A DNA stretch of 64,000 nt, from assembly GCA_965221845.1 (NCBI GenBank), contig OZ244919.1:3534001-3598000 (forward strand). Direction: 5' to 3'. The translations under genes were made by a program, and so were the position numbers. Source of the stretch: JAJEFO01 sp965221845. Its GTDB lineage: Bacteria; Pseudomonadota; Alphaproteobacteria; Rhodobacterales; Rhodobacteraceae. Shown one piece after another: positions 27,524 to 36,543 of the stretch. Under the pieces are notes generated by a model. It was not told the DNA's origin. It ran no database searches and was given only the letters and a program-made list of their open reading frames with translations. Numbering within the stretch: position 1 is the first letter of the stretch; each line of letters opens with the position of its first letter.

Positions 27524-28333
27524 TCAGCGCGGTTTCTCTTCGTGGATGCCGTCGTCGCAGAAGGCGCCACCCTGGAAAACGGCGCGCGCGTCGTCGGGGC
27601 GCGGCGGATCCGTTTTTGCGTCGAGCTTGTCGCGAAAGGCTTCGGCGCTGTCCTTCGGCTGCCAGCCCAGGTACGCCACCTCGCGGTTGTCCCACCAGCT
27701 CGCGGAATTGGCCGAGACGCCGTAGATGATCGGACATCCCAGGCGCGGGACCATGAAGATCCGCTCGATCAGCTGGATGAAGTCGTCGTGGCTCATCCAG
27801 GTCGACAGCATTCGGTGGTCGCGAGGTTCGGGAAAGCAGGATCCAATTCGGATCGACGCGGTCTCGATCCCGAACTTGTCGTGATACATCGACGCCAGCG
27901 CCTCGCCGAACACCTTGGACACGCCGTAGAGTCCGTCTGGGCGTGTGAGCGAGTTCGCGTCAAGACGCTCTGACTGCCTGTGAAAGCCGATGGCGTGGTT
28001 TGACGAGGCGAAAACGATCCGCGGCGTTGCCGAGGACTTTCGCGCGCCTTCGTAGAGGTTGTACATGCCGTCAAGGTTTGCGGCCCGGATCGTCGGCCAT
28101 GGGGCCTCGGTGGCCTGTCCGCCCATGTGAACGATGCCGTCGCAGCCTTCGACCATCGCCTCGACCGCCGCCTTGTCCTCGAGCGGGCAGTAGACGATCT
28201 CTTCGTTTTCGCGCGCCTCGCCCAGCCCCTTGCGTGCAGCGACCCGCATCGTTTCGGTGATGTGGGCGAGGCGGTCGCGGCAGAGGGCGCCCAGGTTGCC
28301 GCTGGCGCCGGTGATCAGGAGTCTTTTCAGCAT
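27524..28333 (-). CDS. udh: Uronate dehydrogenase (NAD-dependent SDR epimerase-like)
   Basis: A 269-residue extended-SDR protein: LLITGASGNLG (NAD motif) at the N-terminus, IVFASSNHAIGFH with the active-site Ser, and GLYGVSKVFGEAL with the YxxxK pair. The closing region with YGVSANSASWWDN matches bacterial uronate dehydrogenases, which oxidise galacturonate or glucuronate to aldaro-lactones. The ATG at 28333 begins the conserved MLKRLLITGASG. Together with the nearby rhamnose locus it suggests use of plant or algal polysaccharide sugars (inference). Confidence 0.87.
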   Translation of the reverse strand: MLKRLLITGASGNLGALCRDRLAHITETMRVAARKGLGEARENEEIVYCPLEDKAAVEAMVEGCDGIVHMGGQATEAPWPTIRAANLDGMYNLYEGARKSSATPRIVFASSNHAIGFHRQSERLDANSLTRPDGLYGVSKVFGEALASMYHDKFGIETASIRIGSCFPEPRDHRMLSTWMSHDDFIQLIERIFMVPRLGCPIIYGVSANSASWWDNREVAYLGWQPKDSAEAFRDKLDAKTDPPRPDDARAVFQGGAFCDDGIHEEKPR

Positions 28334-28752
28334 GGTTCCCTCATCGCTGTTCAGGCATGGCGCCATTGTGGTGCAGGAAGCTCAAGAAGCTCAAGGCGAT
28401 GCGGTGCTCTTCGGGCGTTTCGACCTGGCCGGGCGGAGGGAAAGTTTCCGAGCGTGCAGCTCCTTGGAAGTCGCCAAGGGAAAGCAGGATTGCCTCAGGC
28501 CCGGCGCTGCCGCCTGTCCCTGGGCCGTTCATGTGCATCGCTCGTTCCATCGTCAAACGTGCCGAACCACTTGTCCCGCGGCATCTCGGGGATTCCGCAG
28601 CTCGCCTCCAGGCGCTCGTGGCGCATCTGGCGGTGGAGCGTCCCGCGCGAGCCGCGTCCGGCCCTTCACCAAGAGGCCCCCGAATCCTGCATGTGACTCC
28701 GCAGTTCCTGGGCCAATCAGGCCGTGCCATCGACTCCCGCCGGAAGTTCCTA
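28334..28752. other. Upstream region of udh, possible gene fragment
   Basis: About 420 bp. On the minus strand an open frame ends at 28341 with GDFQGAARSETFPPPGQVET and EEHRIALSFLSFLHHNGAM, which could be the tail of a gene whose front was removed by the IS630 insertion. I do not recognise the family. The udh promoter should also lie here. Confidence 0.4.
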
Positions 28753-29998
28753 GTGGTTTGATTCATTCATTTGATGCCATTTCCTGAAGCTTCTGGTGGC
28801 CTCGCTTCCAGGCCGCGACGAGGTCCTCCGGTCTGCGGCTCCAGCGGAACGGCCGGGCGTCGTTGGCATCGTGATGCGCGATGCATCCCTCGATCGCCGC
28901 GACGCACCCGGCAGGCGAGTCGAAGACGGCATTCCTGAGCCTCTGTCGCGTCAGCTTCGAGAAGAGCCCCTCGACGGCGTCCGTCCACGAGGCCGATGCG
29001 GGCGTGAAGCGGGACGTCCGGTCGGGACGGCCCTTCAGCCACCCGCGGACCTCGGCCGACCCGTGCGACGAGACGTTGTCAAGGATGACGTGCACCGGGG
29101 TTCCGGGCGCGATCCCCTCGGCGACATGGTCGAGGAAGGCGAGGGATTCCGCCGAGCGGTGCCGTTCGACCGTCCGGCCGGCGACCTGGCCGGTGGCGGC
29201 ATCAAGGGCCGCGAGCAGGCATGCGGTGCCGTTCCGCCTGCAGGCGCGGGTCCTCGTCCCGGCATGGCCCGGCGTCATGGGCAGGGGCTTCTGCGTCCGC
29301 CCGAGCGCCTGGATCCGGTTCGCGCGCTCACTCGAACCGGTGGCGTTCACGCGCTCGCTCTCGTCCGCCGACAGCACGACGGCGTGGTCGGGCGGGTCGA
29401 CGCAGGGGCCCGCGACGTCGCGGACCTTCAGCTCGAACCGCGGGTCGCGCGACACCTTGAAGGTCTTCACCCGGTGCGGCCTGAGGCCGTTCCGCTTCAG
29501 GATGCCGTGCACCGTCGAGCGCACCGTCCCCGGCTTCCCCGCCAGCGCCCGCACCGTCCGGTGCCGGGCGTGCGGCGGCGGCGGCGACATCGCGAGGCCG
29601 GCCAGGGCCTTCACCCGGTCCTCCGGGACCGGCGCCTTCCCCGGCGGGCGGGCGGCGTCCCGGAGAAGCCCGCCGGCGCCTTCGGCGAGGAAGCGGTCCC
29701 GCCGGCGCCAGGCCGTCGGCTTCGACATGCCCGTCCGCCGCATGGTCTCCGCCAGCCCGCAGCCCGCGCCCGGCGCCAGGACGATGCGGGCCCGCCAGGC
29801 GTGCTTCCGCCGGCTCGCCGGGTCACGCACGATCCCCTCGAGACGCTCCCGCTCCCCGTCCGAAAGCGCGATTTCCCGCCTCGTCGACTTCCTGCCCGTT
29901 CGCCTGTCTCCCGTTCTCGCTGTTTTCGCGGGCCGCGTGACTGCGGCAGGGAGCGCAATGTCATGGTTCGGGAGAAACTGGAATCTCTTGTATCGAAC
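28753..29998 (-). mobile_element. IS630-family element (1246 bp)
   Basis: Bounded by TA on both sides (28751-28752 and 29999-30000), the target duplication typical of IS630/Tc1. End sequences are weakly inverted (GTGGTTTGATTC and GTTCGATACAAG). The right TA is shared with the left TA of IS5 copy B, so the two elements abut. Confidence 0.82.
28763..29998 (-). CDS. IS630-family transposase
   Basis: The frame covers nearly the whole element. The N-terminal helix-turn-helix region contains MSKPTAWRRRDRFLAEG. The DDE catalytic domain shows VVLSADESERV (first Asp), VHVILDNVSSHGS (second Asp) and SWTDAVEGLFSKL (Glu). The frame has no stop but also no clear start inside the element; it remains open into IS5 copy B, so the true start is unresolved and the coordinate given is the element edge. 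Catalytic residues are intact. Confidence 0.82.
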   Translation of the reverse strand, partial: VRYKRFQFLPNHDIALPAAVTRPAKTARTGDRRTGRKSTRREIALSDGERERLEGIVRDPASRRKHAWRARIVLAPGAGCGLAETMRRTGMSKPTAWRRRDRFLAEGAGGLLRDAARPPGKAPVPEDRVKALAGLAMSPPPPHARHRTVRALAGKPGTVRSTVHGILKRNGLRPHRVKTFKVSRDPRFELKVRDVAGPCVDPPDHAVVLSADESERVNATGSSERANRIQALGRTQKPLPMTPGHAGTRTRACRRNGTACLLAALDAATGQVAGRTVERHRSAESLAFLDHVAEGIAPGTPVHVILDNVSSHGSAEVRGWLKGRPDRTSRFTPASASWTDAVEGLFSKLTRQRLRNAVFDSPAGCVAAIEGCIAHHDANDARPFRWSRRPEDLVAAWKRGHQKLQEMASNE

Positions 29999-30080
29999 TA
30001 GGGCCCGTTGACAGTTGTCTTGCGAATCGTCCGGTTCCATGCCATTTCCTGCCCCGATGACCGCCGGAACGGCGGCACGA

Positions 30081-32196
30081 CCCATCTTTAACAAAATTTC
30101 GCGGCAAAAGGCCACATTCGAGGATTTTCTTGATCGGGTGGAATTTATCATGTTTTAAAATCAGTGTCTTAGATGTTTCCGGGCGTGTGATTCTTCAGTG
30201 CAGGGACATAAGGTGATGTCCGTCTCTTGCGCCGCGACTTGCCTTTCGGCAGGCTGGGCGCATGTTTGTTCGCAAGATCCGAACACGCACCACATCCAGC
30301 GGGGAATCCTATTTTTCCCACCGTCTGGTCGCGAGCCGGCGGGAGGGCGACAAGGTCCGGCAGAAGACGCCATTGAACCTGGGACGCCACTTTCCCATCG
30401 CGCAGGAGGACTGGCCGCTCCTGTGCCAGCGCGTGGACGAGCTGATGACGTACCAGGCGACGCTCAACTTCATGACACTACCCACGGCGGTCGAGACAGA
30501 GGCGCGGCGGATCGTGAAGCGTCTCCTGGAGCGTCAGGAGCGCCGATCGGAGGCACCGGACTGGGAGAGTGTCGATGTCCAGTCCCTCCAGAACAGCGAT
30601 GCGCGGTCGATCGGGATCGAACATGCGGCGCTCGAGGCGCTCAAGCTGCTGGACATTCCGAATCAACTGTGTGCGCTTGGTCTGAATAAACGACAACAGG
30701 GCTGTGCGCTGGCGAATGTCATCGGCCGGATGGCACAGCCGGGGTCCGAGCGGGCCACGAATGCGTGGCTCCGCACCGCCAGCGCCACGGGAGAGCTGCT
30801 GGGGATCGACTTTGGCGCCCTGAGCGACATGGCGCTCTATCGTGCGTCCGATCATCTCTTCAAACACAAAAAGGCACTTGAGGACCACATGTTCGGCGCG
30901 GTCGAGACGTTGTTCAACCTGCAGCCAGTCGTCACGCTGTATGATCTGACAAACACCTGTTTCGAGGGTGAGGCTTCAGGCCAGCCCAAGGCGAGGCACG
31001 GGCATTCGAAGGAGCGGCGTTCGGATGCGCCCCTCCTCACGCTGGGCGCCGTTCTCGACAGCAGCGGCTTTCTGCGCCGGACCGAGATCTTCCCCGGTAA
31101 CGTCGTCGAGGCGCGCACGCTGGCGACGATGTTGACCACCCTCGGCGTACCCAAGGGTGGCATCATCGTCATGGACCGGGGCATTGCCACCGAGGAGAAC
31201 CTCGCCTGGATGCGGTCTGAAGGGTATATCTACCTCGTCGTCTCCCGCAGCCCCGCTCGGGTGTTCGACCCCGACGCTGCAACCACGACCGTCACAACCG
31301 CCGGGCAGGAGGAGATCGCTGTCTGTCTCGATCGTGTGGAAGATCAGGAGGAAGACGCGACCCCGTACACGGAGGTTCTCCTGCGGTGCCACTCGCAAGC
31401 ACGGGAGAAGAAGGAGACCGGTCTGATCACGCACTTCCAGGATCGGTTCGAACAGGGTCTCCAGGATCTGCACGCAAATCTCGCAAAGCCCCGAACACGG
31501 AAGACCTTGCCCTATGTCCAGCGCAAGATCGGACAGCTCCAGAAGGCGAACGCCGTGGTCGCGCAGCATTACACCATCACCGTCACGCCCGATCCGGAGA
31601 ATAAACGGGCGGTGGCAATCACGTGGGAGCTGAACCCGTCGGACGGCTCCATGCTGCAGAAACCCGGCGTCTACAGCCTGCGGTCGAATTGTCTCGATTG
31701 GGACGCGGAGGCGATGTGGAAAGCCTACGCGATGCTCACGGATGTCGAATCCGTCTTCCGGTCCCTCAAGTCCGAGCTCGGTCTCCGCCCCATCTACCAC
31801 CATAAGGAACGCCGCGCGGATGGGCATCTCTTCATCTCGGTGATCGCCTACCAGGCGATCCAGGTCCTCCGGACGCGCATGGCCCAGACCGGACTGACCG
31901 CAAGTTGGACGACGATCCGCAACGCCCTGCGGACCTTGCCCCGCATCACCACCGCCTTCGCCCGCCCCGACGGCCGCCGGGTGCATGTGCGCAACACCGC
32001 GCTCCCGAATGCCGACCAGGCCGCAATCTATCAGGCGATGCAGATCGCATCCCCGGCCCCGAACCTGCGCAAGACCATCGTCTGAAACCGCCGACAAGCC
32101 GTCGCGCAAAAATCCCGTAAATCCAAGTCTGTAGTGCCACTACGTTTTTTAACGTATTGAACATAAATCTTTTTTTCACAAGATGTTAAAGATGGG
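30081..32196 (+). mobile_element. IS1634-family element (2116 bp)
   Basis: Ends CCCATCTTTAACA and TGTTAAAGATGGG are perfect 13 bp inverted repeats. A 4 bp duplication, ACGA, flanks it (30077-30080 and 32197-32200). Flanks joined after removing one ACGA match IS5 copies A and C, proving the insertion. Its AT-rich margins contrast with the GC-rich host DNA. Confidence 0.93.
30262..32085 (+). CDS. IS1634-family transposase
   Basis: A 607-residue transposase, full length for the family, starting at the ATG at 30262. Seen are TLYDLTNTCFEG (first catalytic Asp), GGIIVMDRGIATEEN (second Asp region) and the C-terminal YAMLTDVESVFRSLKSEL block with the Glu, plus YHHKERRADGHLFISVIAYQ. No frameshift is present, and the element ends are perfect, so it is probably a recent and active insertion. 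Confidence 0.94.
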   Translation: MFVRKIRTRTTSSGESYFSHRLVASRREGDKVRQKTPLNLGRHFPIAQEDWPLLCQRVDELMTYQATLNFMTLPTAVETEARRIVKRLLERQERRSEAPDWESVDVQSLQNSDARSIGIEHAALEALKLLDIPNQLCALGLNKRQQGCALANVIGRMAQPGSERATNAWLRTASATGELLGIDFGALSDMALYRASDHLFKHKKALEDHMFGAVETLFNLQPVVTLYDLTNTCFEGEASGQPKARHGHSKERRSDAPLLTLGAVLDSSGFLRRTEIFPGNVVEARTLATMLTTLGVPKGGIIVMDRGIATEENLAWMRSEGYIYLVVSRSPARVFDPDAATTTVTTAGQEEIAVCLDRVEDQEEDATPYTEVLLRCHSQAREKKETGLITHFQDRFEQGLQDLHANLAKPRTRKTLPYVQRKIGQLQKANAVVAQHYTITVTPDPENKRAVAITWELNPSDGSMLQKPGVYSLRSNCLDWDAEAMWKAYAMLTDVESVFRSLKSELGLRPIYHHKERRADGHLFISVIAYQAIQVLRTRMAQTGLTASWTTIRNALRTLPRITTAFARPDGRRVHVRNTALPNADQAAIYQAMQIASPAPNLRKTIV

Positions 32197-32212
32197 ACGA
32201 GGCAACAACGGC

Positions 32213-32985
32213 ATGAGCGAGCAGTACGACGATCCAGACAGAACGGTGACGGCCGACGCCATGCGGGCGCGGATCGAGGACATGCTGCCGGGCAAGAAGT
32301 CCGACCCCGGCGGCACGGCGGCGGACAGCCGCCTCTTCATGGAGGCGGTGCCGTGGCGGTTCCGCACGGGGTCGCCGTGGCGCGACCTCCCCGCGCGGTT
32401 CGGGAACCGGGACGGCGTCTTCAGGCGGTTCCGGCGCCGGGCGCTTTCGGGGGTATTCGAGCGTGTTTCCGACGCCCTGTCCGAGGAGTTCGACCTCGAG
32501 TGGGTGTTCGTCGACGGCACGGTGGTCCAGGCGCACCGGAAGGCGTCCGGCGCAAGAGGGGGACCTCGAGCCAGGGGATCGGCCGTTCCAGAGGCGGCCT
32601 GACGAGCAAGGTCGTGGCCGTCGTGGACGCCCTGGGACATCTCGTGCGGTTCACGATCCTTCCCGGCCAGGCGCACGACCTCAAGGGGGTGCCGGGGCTT
32701 CTCGACGGCCTGGCGTTCGGGGCCTTCGTCGGTGACAAGGCGTTCGACGCCGACCGGCTGCTCGAGGACCTGGCGGAACGCGGGGCGGAGGCGGTGATCC
32801 CGTCGAAGCGGAGCCGGACGGTGCCGCGGGCGCATGACCGGGAGGTGTACGGGTGGCGGCACCTGGTGGAGAGCCTCTTCGCGAAGACCAGGGAGTTCCG
32901 TGCGATCGCGACCCGGCACGACAAGACCGACGCGAGCTTCGCCGCCGGGATCGCCTCGTCGCCGGCGTGGTCGCCGCGACATGAA
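32213..32985 (+). pseudogene. IS5-family transposase, copy B
   Basis: The first frame (MSEQYDDPDRTVT, to 32602) includes the catalytic segment WVFVDGTVVQAH. The second frame (GGLTSKVVAVVDALGH, then VGDKAFDADRLLEDL, then HLVESLFAKTREFRAI) continues after a frame change near the GAGGGGGAC run, the normal expression mode of IS427-like elements. Near the 3' end the base missing relative to copy C (GGGATCGCC) alters the C-terminus, as in copy A. The left end lies 2.1 kb away because of the nested IS1634. Confidence 0.75.
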
Positions 32986-33004
32986 TGTCAACAGGCCCTA
33001 ACCA

Positions 33005-34234
33005 CTAGCGATCAGCCACCGAGGCCTGGTAGGCTTCCAGGTCGCGAATGAGCGACGGCCCCGCCGGGGTTCCGGATCGTCTGCAGAATTCGGCCCAGAC
33101 GTCCGCATGCGGCAGGTCCCGCGACTCTTCCGCCAGGGCCAGCCGCGCGGTGAAGTCGAGCATGTCCTCGGCGGCCCGCAGCCGGTCCCAGGGCTTCAGC
33201 AGGGCCTGCAGCAGGGCCTTCTGCACGTTGCGCGTCCCGATAACCCAGGCGGCCGTGCGGCTGATGGTGGCGTCGAAGAAATCAAGGCCTATGTGCGTGC
33301 GACCGAGCAGGTCGCCGCTGACCAGTTCATGCGCGACCGCCAGCACGTCGTCGCTCAGGAGGACCACGTGGTCGCTGTCCCACCGCATCGGGCGCGAGAC
33401 ATGCAGCAGCATCTCGGGAATCGACAGCGAAACCGCGGACAGCTTGTCCGCGATGCTCTCGGTCGGATGGAAATGGCCCATGTCCAGGCACAGGAGCGTC
33501 CCTTTCCGGATCGCGTAGCCAAGGTAGAATTCGTGGCTGCCGACCGTGCAGGCCTCGACGCCGATGCCGAAGAGCTTGGACTCGACGGCGTCCGCCATGT
33601 GGTCCAGGGGCTCCGCCAGCATGGCGTCGAGCGAATCCTCCAGGCGCGCGCGGGCGGCCGTCCGGTCCACGGGAAAGTCCTTGTACCCGTCGGGCGCCCA
33701 TATGTTGTTGATCGAGGAGGATCCGAGTTCCTTCCCGATCCGCGCGGCGATGTCCCGGGAGCGTCTGCCGTGCTCGATCCAGAAGTCGCGCGTGCCCCGG
33801 TCCGGGTGCGCAAGGGTCAGGTTGTCGTCGGCCCGTTCATGGGCGAAGAAGGTGGGGTTGAAGTCCATCCCTATCCCCCGGTCCCTGGCCCAGTCGACCC
33901 AGGGCGTGAAGTGGCGGTACTCTATCGCGTCCCGGTCCGGGGAATCGTCCGTGTCCAGGTACATCGCGTGGAGGTTCAGCCGGTGCTTGCCGGGGATCCT
34001 GGCATAGGCGAAATCCAGGTCGGCGCGCAGCTCGTCCGGAGTCCGCGCGCGGCCCGGGCAGCTGCCCGTCGCCTGTATGCCTCCGCCGGAGAGCCCCGAC
34101 CGGCTTTCGAACCCGACGACGTCGTCGCCTTGCCAGCAGTTCACCGAGATCGGGATCCTCTCCAGCCGCCGGATCGCGGTCTCGGCATCAACGTCCCAGT
34201 CCGCGAATTGCGCCCTCGCGCTCTCATAGGTCAT
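33005..34234 (-). CDS. rhaI: L-rhamnose isomerase
   Basis: A 409-residue enzyme converting L-rhamnose to L-rhamnulose. Family blocks are VNCWQGDDVVGFE near residue 32, GGGIQATGSCPGRARTPDEL near 50, HRLNLHAMYLD, NNIWAPDGYKD, LCLDMGHFHPTES (metal ligands) and WDSDHVVLLSDD. It is second in the rhaD-rhaI operon, 11 bp after rhaD. The gene ends only 4 bp before the TA border of the IS5/IS630 stack, so the insertions just missed it. Any downstream terminator was probably displaced. Confidence 0.9.
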   Translation of the reverse strand: MTYESARAQFADWDVDAETAIRRLERIPISVNCWQGDDVVGFESRSGLSGGGIQATGSCPGRARTPDELRADLDFAYARIPGKHRLNLHAMYLDTDDSPDRDAIEYRHFTPWVDWARDRGIGMDFNPTFFAHERADDNLTLAHPDRGTRDFWIEHGRRSRDIAARIGKELGSSSINNIWAPDGYKDFPVDRTAARARLEDSLDAMLAEPLDHMADAVESKLFGIGVEACTVGSHEFYLGYAIRKGTLLCLDMGHFHPTESIADKLSAVSLSIPEMLLHVSRPMRWDSDHVVLLSDDVLAVAHELVSGDLLGRTHIGLDFFDATISRTAAWVIGTRNVQKALLQALLKPWDRLRAAEDMLDFTARLALAEESRDLPHADVWAEFCRRSGTPAGPSLIRDLEAYQASVADR

Positions 34235-34245
34235 CGTGCCGCTCC

Positions 34246-36348
34246 TCAGCGCGTGAACGCCTGAAGGTGTCCGGCGTCCACGTTCAGGATGTTCCCGGTC
34301 GACTTCGAGGACGCGTCGGCCGCGAGGAAGTAGCATGCCTCCGCAACGTCCTCGGGCAGGACCGACCGCTTCAGCATGGACCGGTTGCGGTACATCTCCT
34401 CCAGTCCGTCCTTGTCGGTGCCATGCATCCTTGCCCGCTTCGCGAGCCAGTCGCCCTCCCAGATCTTCGATCCCCTCAGCACCGCGTCCGGGTTCACCAC
34501 GTTCACCCGGATCCCCGCCTCCGCGCCCTCCAGGGCAAGGCAGCGCGCCAGATGGATTTCCGCCGCCTTCGCCGTGCAATAGGCGGAGGCATCGGGCGAC
34601 GCCGCCAGCCCGTTCTTGGATCCGACGAAGACCACCGACCCGCCCATGCCCTGCGCGCGCATCGTCTTGAACACCTCGCGGCTGACAAGGAAGTAGCCGG
34701 TGCTCAGGATGTCCATGTTCCGGTTCCAGAGCTCCAGCGTCGTGTCCTCTATCGGCGCGGACGAAGCGATGCCGGCGTTCGAGACGAGAATGTCGACGCC
34801 CCCGAACTCCACGGCCGTCTCGGCAACGCCCGCGGCGACCGCCGCTTCGTCGGTCACGTCCATGACCGCCGTCCGCACCGCGTCCTTGCCGAACCTGCCC
34901 GCCAGAAGGGCCTCGGCGGCCGCCAGGCCCTCGGCGCTGATGTCGGCCAGCATCACGCAGGCGCCCTCCGCAAGGTACCGCTCCGCCGTCGCGGCGCCGA
35001 TCCCGCCCGCCCCGCCTGTCACGAGCGCCACCCGGCCTGCAAGCGATCCCGGTTTCGGCATGCGCCGGAGCTTGGCATCTTCCAGCGGCCAGTACTCGAT
35101 GCCGAACGCCTCCTGTTCCGGCAGGCCGCGGTATTCGCCGACAGCGCTTGCCCCGCGCATCACGTTGATGGCGTTGGCGTAGAACTCGCCCGAGATGCGG
35201 GCCGTCGCCTTGTCCCTGGCAAAGGTGATCATGCCGACGCCCGGCACGAGATAGACCACGGCATTGGGATCGCGCATGGCCGGACTGTCGCCATGCCTGC
35301 AGCGTCCGTAGTATGCCGCATAGTCCTCCCGGTAGGCCCCAACCTGCCTCGGCAGGCTTTCGACGACCTCGTCGACGTTGTTCCTTGACGGCTCGAAGCC
35401 CACGACGAGCGGCCGGATCTTGGTGCGCAGGAAATGGTCGGGGCAGGAGGTGCCGAGCGCCGCCAGGCGATCCAGCTCCTTCGCGTTCACGAACTCCAGC
35501 ACCGGGCCGCTGTCGCTGAAATGCCCGACCATGTGCCGGTTGCCGCTGACGAGCCCGCGGATGGCCGGCATCAGCCTTGCCGCGACCGTCCGGCGACCCT
35601 TGCCGGACAGGCTTTCGTGCCGCGGGCCGCCGAAAGCGGGGACATCCGCGGTGCGCGCCGCCAGCCATCCGGCGGCCGTGTTGATCACGTCGATGGTGCA
35701 GTCGTAGCAGTCCCGGGAGTCGCGGCCCCAGGTGAAGAGGCCGTGGCTTTCGAGGACCACGCCGTCGGCGTCCGGATTCTCGATGCAGAACTCCTCCAGC
35801 CAAAGCCCCAGCTCGTATCCAGGGCGCTTCCACGGCAGCCAGCCAATCCGCTCGCCGAACATCCGCGCGGTCAGCTCCCTCGATCCCCTGGACGCCGCGA
35901 TCGCGATGATCGCGTCGGCATGGACGTGATCGACATGCCTGCGCGGAACGTACGCATGCAGCGGCGTGTCGATGGATGCGGCGCGCGGGTTCAGCCCGAA
36001 GGTGCAGTGGGGCAGATAGCCCACCATCTCGTCCTCCGACCCGGCCCCGCGGTACAGCTTCTTGAGAGCGTGCAGCCTGTCCATGTACAGCGTCGCGAAG
36101 CCGTCGAGATTCATCGAGCCGATGTCGCCCCCCGATCCCTTGACCCAGAGGACCTCGACATCCTCGCCAGACAGGGGGTCCCTCTCGACGATCTTGGCGG
36201 ACGTGTTGCCGCCGCCATAGTTGGTGACCCGCTTGTCGGCGCCGAGGATGTTCGAGCGGTACAGGAGCAGTTCCCGTTCGCTCATGCCGGCGGCGGCCTT
36301 CTCGTCCCACCTGTTTTCAAGAAGCCGCTTCCTGGCGCCGCTCGGCAT
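34246..36348 (-). CDS. rhaD: Bifunctional rhamnulose-1-phosphate aldolase/short-chain dehydrogenase
   Basis: A 700-residue fusion. Residues 1-400 are a class II aldolase domain (NYGGGNTSAKI, VKGSGGDIG, THVDH-like VDHVHADAIIAI, VLESHGLFTWG). Residues 440-700 are an SDR domain (VTGGAGGIGAA, NAGIASS, SAYCTAKAAEI). The aldolase splits rhamnulose-1-phosphate to dihydroxyacetone phosphate and lactaldehyde, and the SDR part is thought to oxidise the lactaldehyde. This is the rhizobial RhaD arrangement. The start at 36348 is chosen; an ATG at 36360 is also possible. Confidence 0.9.
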   Translation of the reverse strand: MPSGARKRLLENRWDEKAAAGMSERELLLYRSNILGADKRVTNYGGGNTSAKIVERDPLSGEDVEVLWVKGSGGDIGSMNLDGFATLYMDRLHALKKLYRGAGSEDEMVGYLPHCTFGLNPRAASIDTPLHAYVPRRHVDHVHADAIIAIAASRGSRELTARMFGERIGWLPWKRPGYELGLWLEEFCIENPDADGVVLESHGLFTWGRDSRDCYDCTIDVINTAAGWLAARTADVPAFGGPRHESLSGKGRRTVAARLMPAIRGLVSGNRHMVGHFSDSGPVLEFVNAKELDRLAALGTSCPDHFLRTKIRPLVVGFEPSRNNVDEVVESLPRQVGAYREDYAAYYGRCRHGDSPAMRDPNAVVYLVPGVGMITFARDKATARISGEFYANAINVMRGASAVGEYRGLPEQEAFGIEYWPLEDAKLRRMPKPGSLAGRVALVTGGAGGIGAATAERYLAEGACVMLADISAEGLAAAEALLAGRFGKDAVRTAVMDVTDEAAVAAGVAETAVEFGGVDILVSNAGIASSAPIEDTTLELWNRNMDILSTGYFLVSREVFKTMRAQGMGGSVVFVGSKNGLAASPDASAYCTAKAAEIHLARCLALEGAEAGIRVNVVNPDAVLRGSKIWEGDWLAKRARMHGTDKDGLEEMYRNRSMLKRSVLPEDVAEACYFLAADASSKSTGNILNVDAGHLQAFTR

Positions 36349-36543
36349 GTCGCCCCGCATTTCGTGCCGGATCCGTGACCTCGATAGGCCGGTGCATGGG
36401 ATCCATGGGATATCCGGACGCGGGGCAATGTCAATCATTTTCCGTCACAAACGATCATTTACCGTGCTCCATGACCGAACCTGACCATTTCCGATTGACA
36501 TAACCGGCGAATCCGCGCATCGTGTCCCAAAGGGAGGGCCGTC
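36349..36543. promoter_or_regulatory. Divergent rhaD-rhaR control region with direct repeats
   Basis: Three similar 12-mers point the same way: ATCATTTTCCGT (36434-36445), ATCATTTACCGT (36454-36465) and ACCATTTCCGAT (36484-36495), with 20 and 30 bp steps, so on about the same helix face. A TTGACA box (36495-36500) overlaps the third, with a weak -10 (CATCGT) 17 bp on, upstream of rhaR. The repeats are probable operators for the DeoR-type RhaR; this is inference. Confidence 0.6.

Larger units (their letters stand above)
30001..32998 (+). mobile_element. IS5-family element copy B, split by IS1634
   Basis: The left 80 bp (30001-30080) and right 798 bp (32201-32998) together give 878 bp, the same as copies A and C. 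TA flanks both sides. The right end reads TGAATGTCAACAGGCCC, two mismatches from the left end, so it is slightly decayed. It is interrupted after the ACGA at 30077-30080 by an intact IS1634-type element. Confidence 0.9.

Noticed and set aside
33005..36310. Apparent 1101-residue minus-strand protein covering rhaD and rhaI
   Set aside because: Only the last 409 residues are RhaI. The front part is an out-of-frame reading of rhaD, whose real frame (34246-36348) shows all aldolase and SDR motifs.
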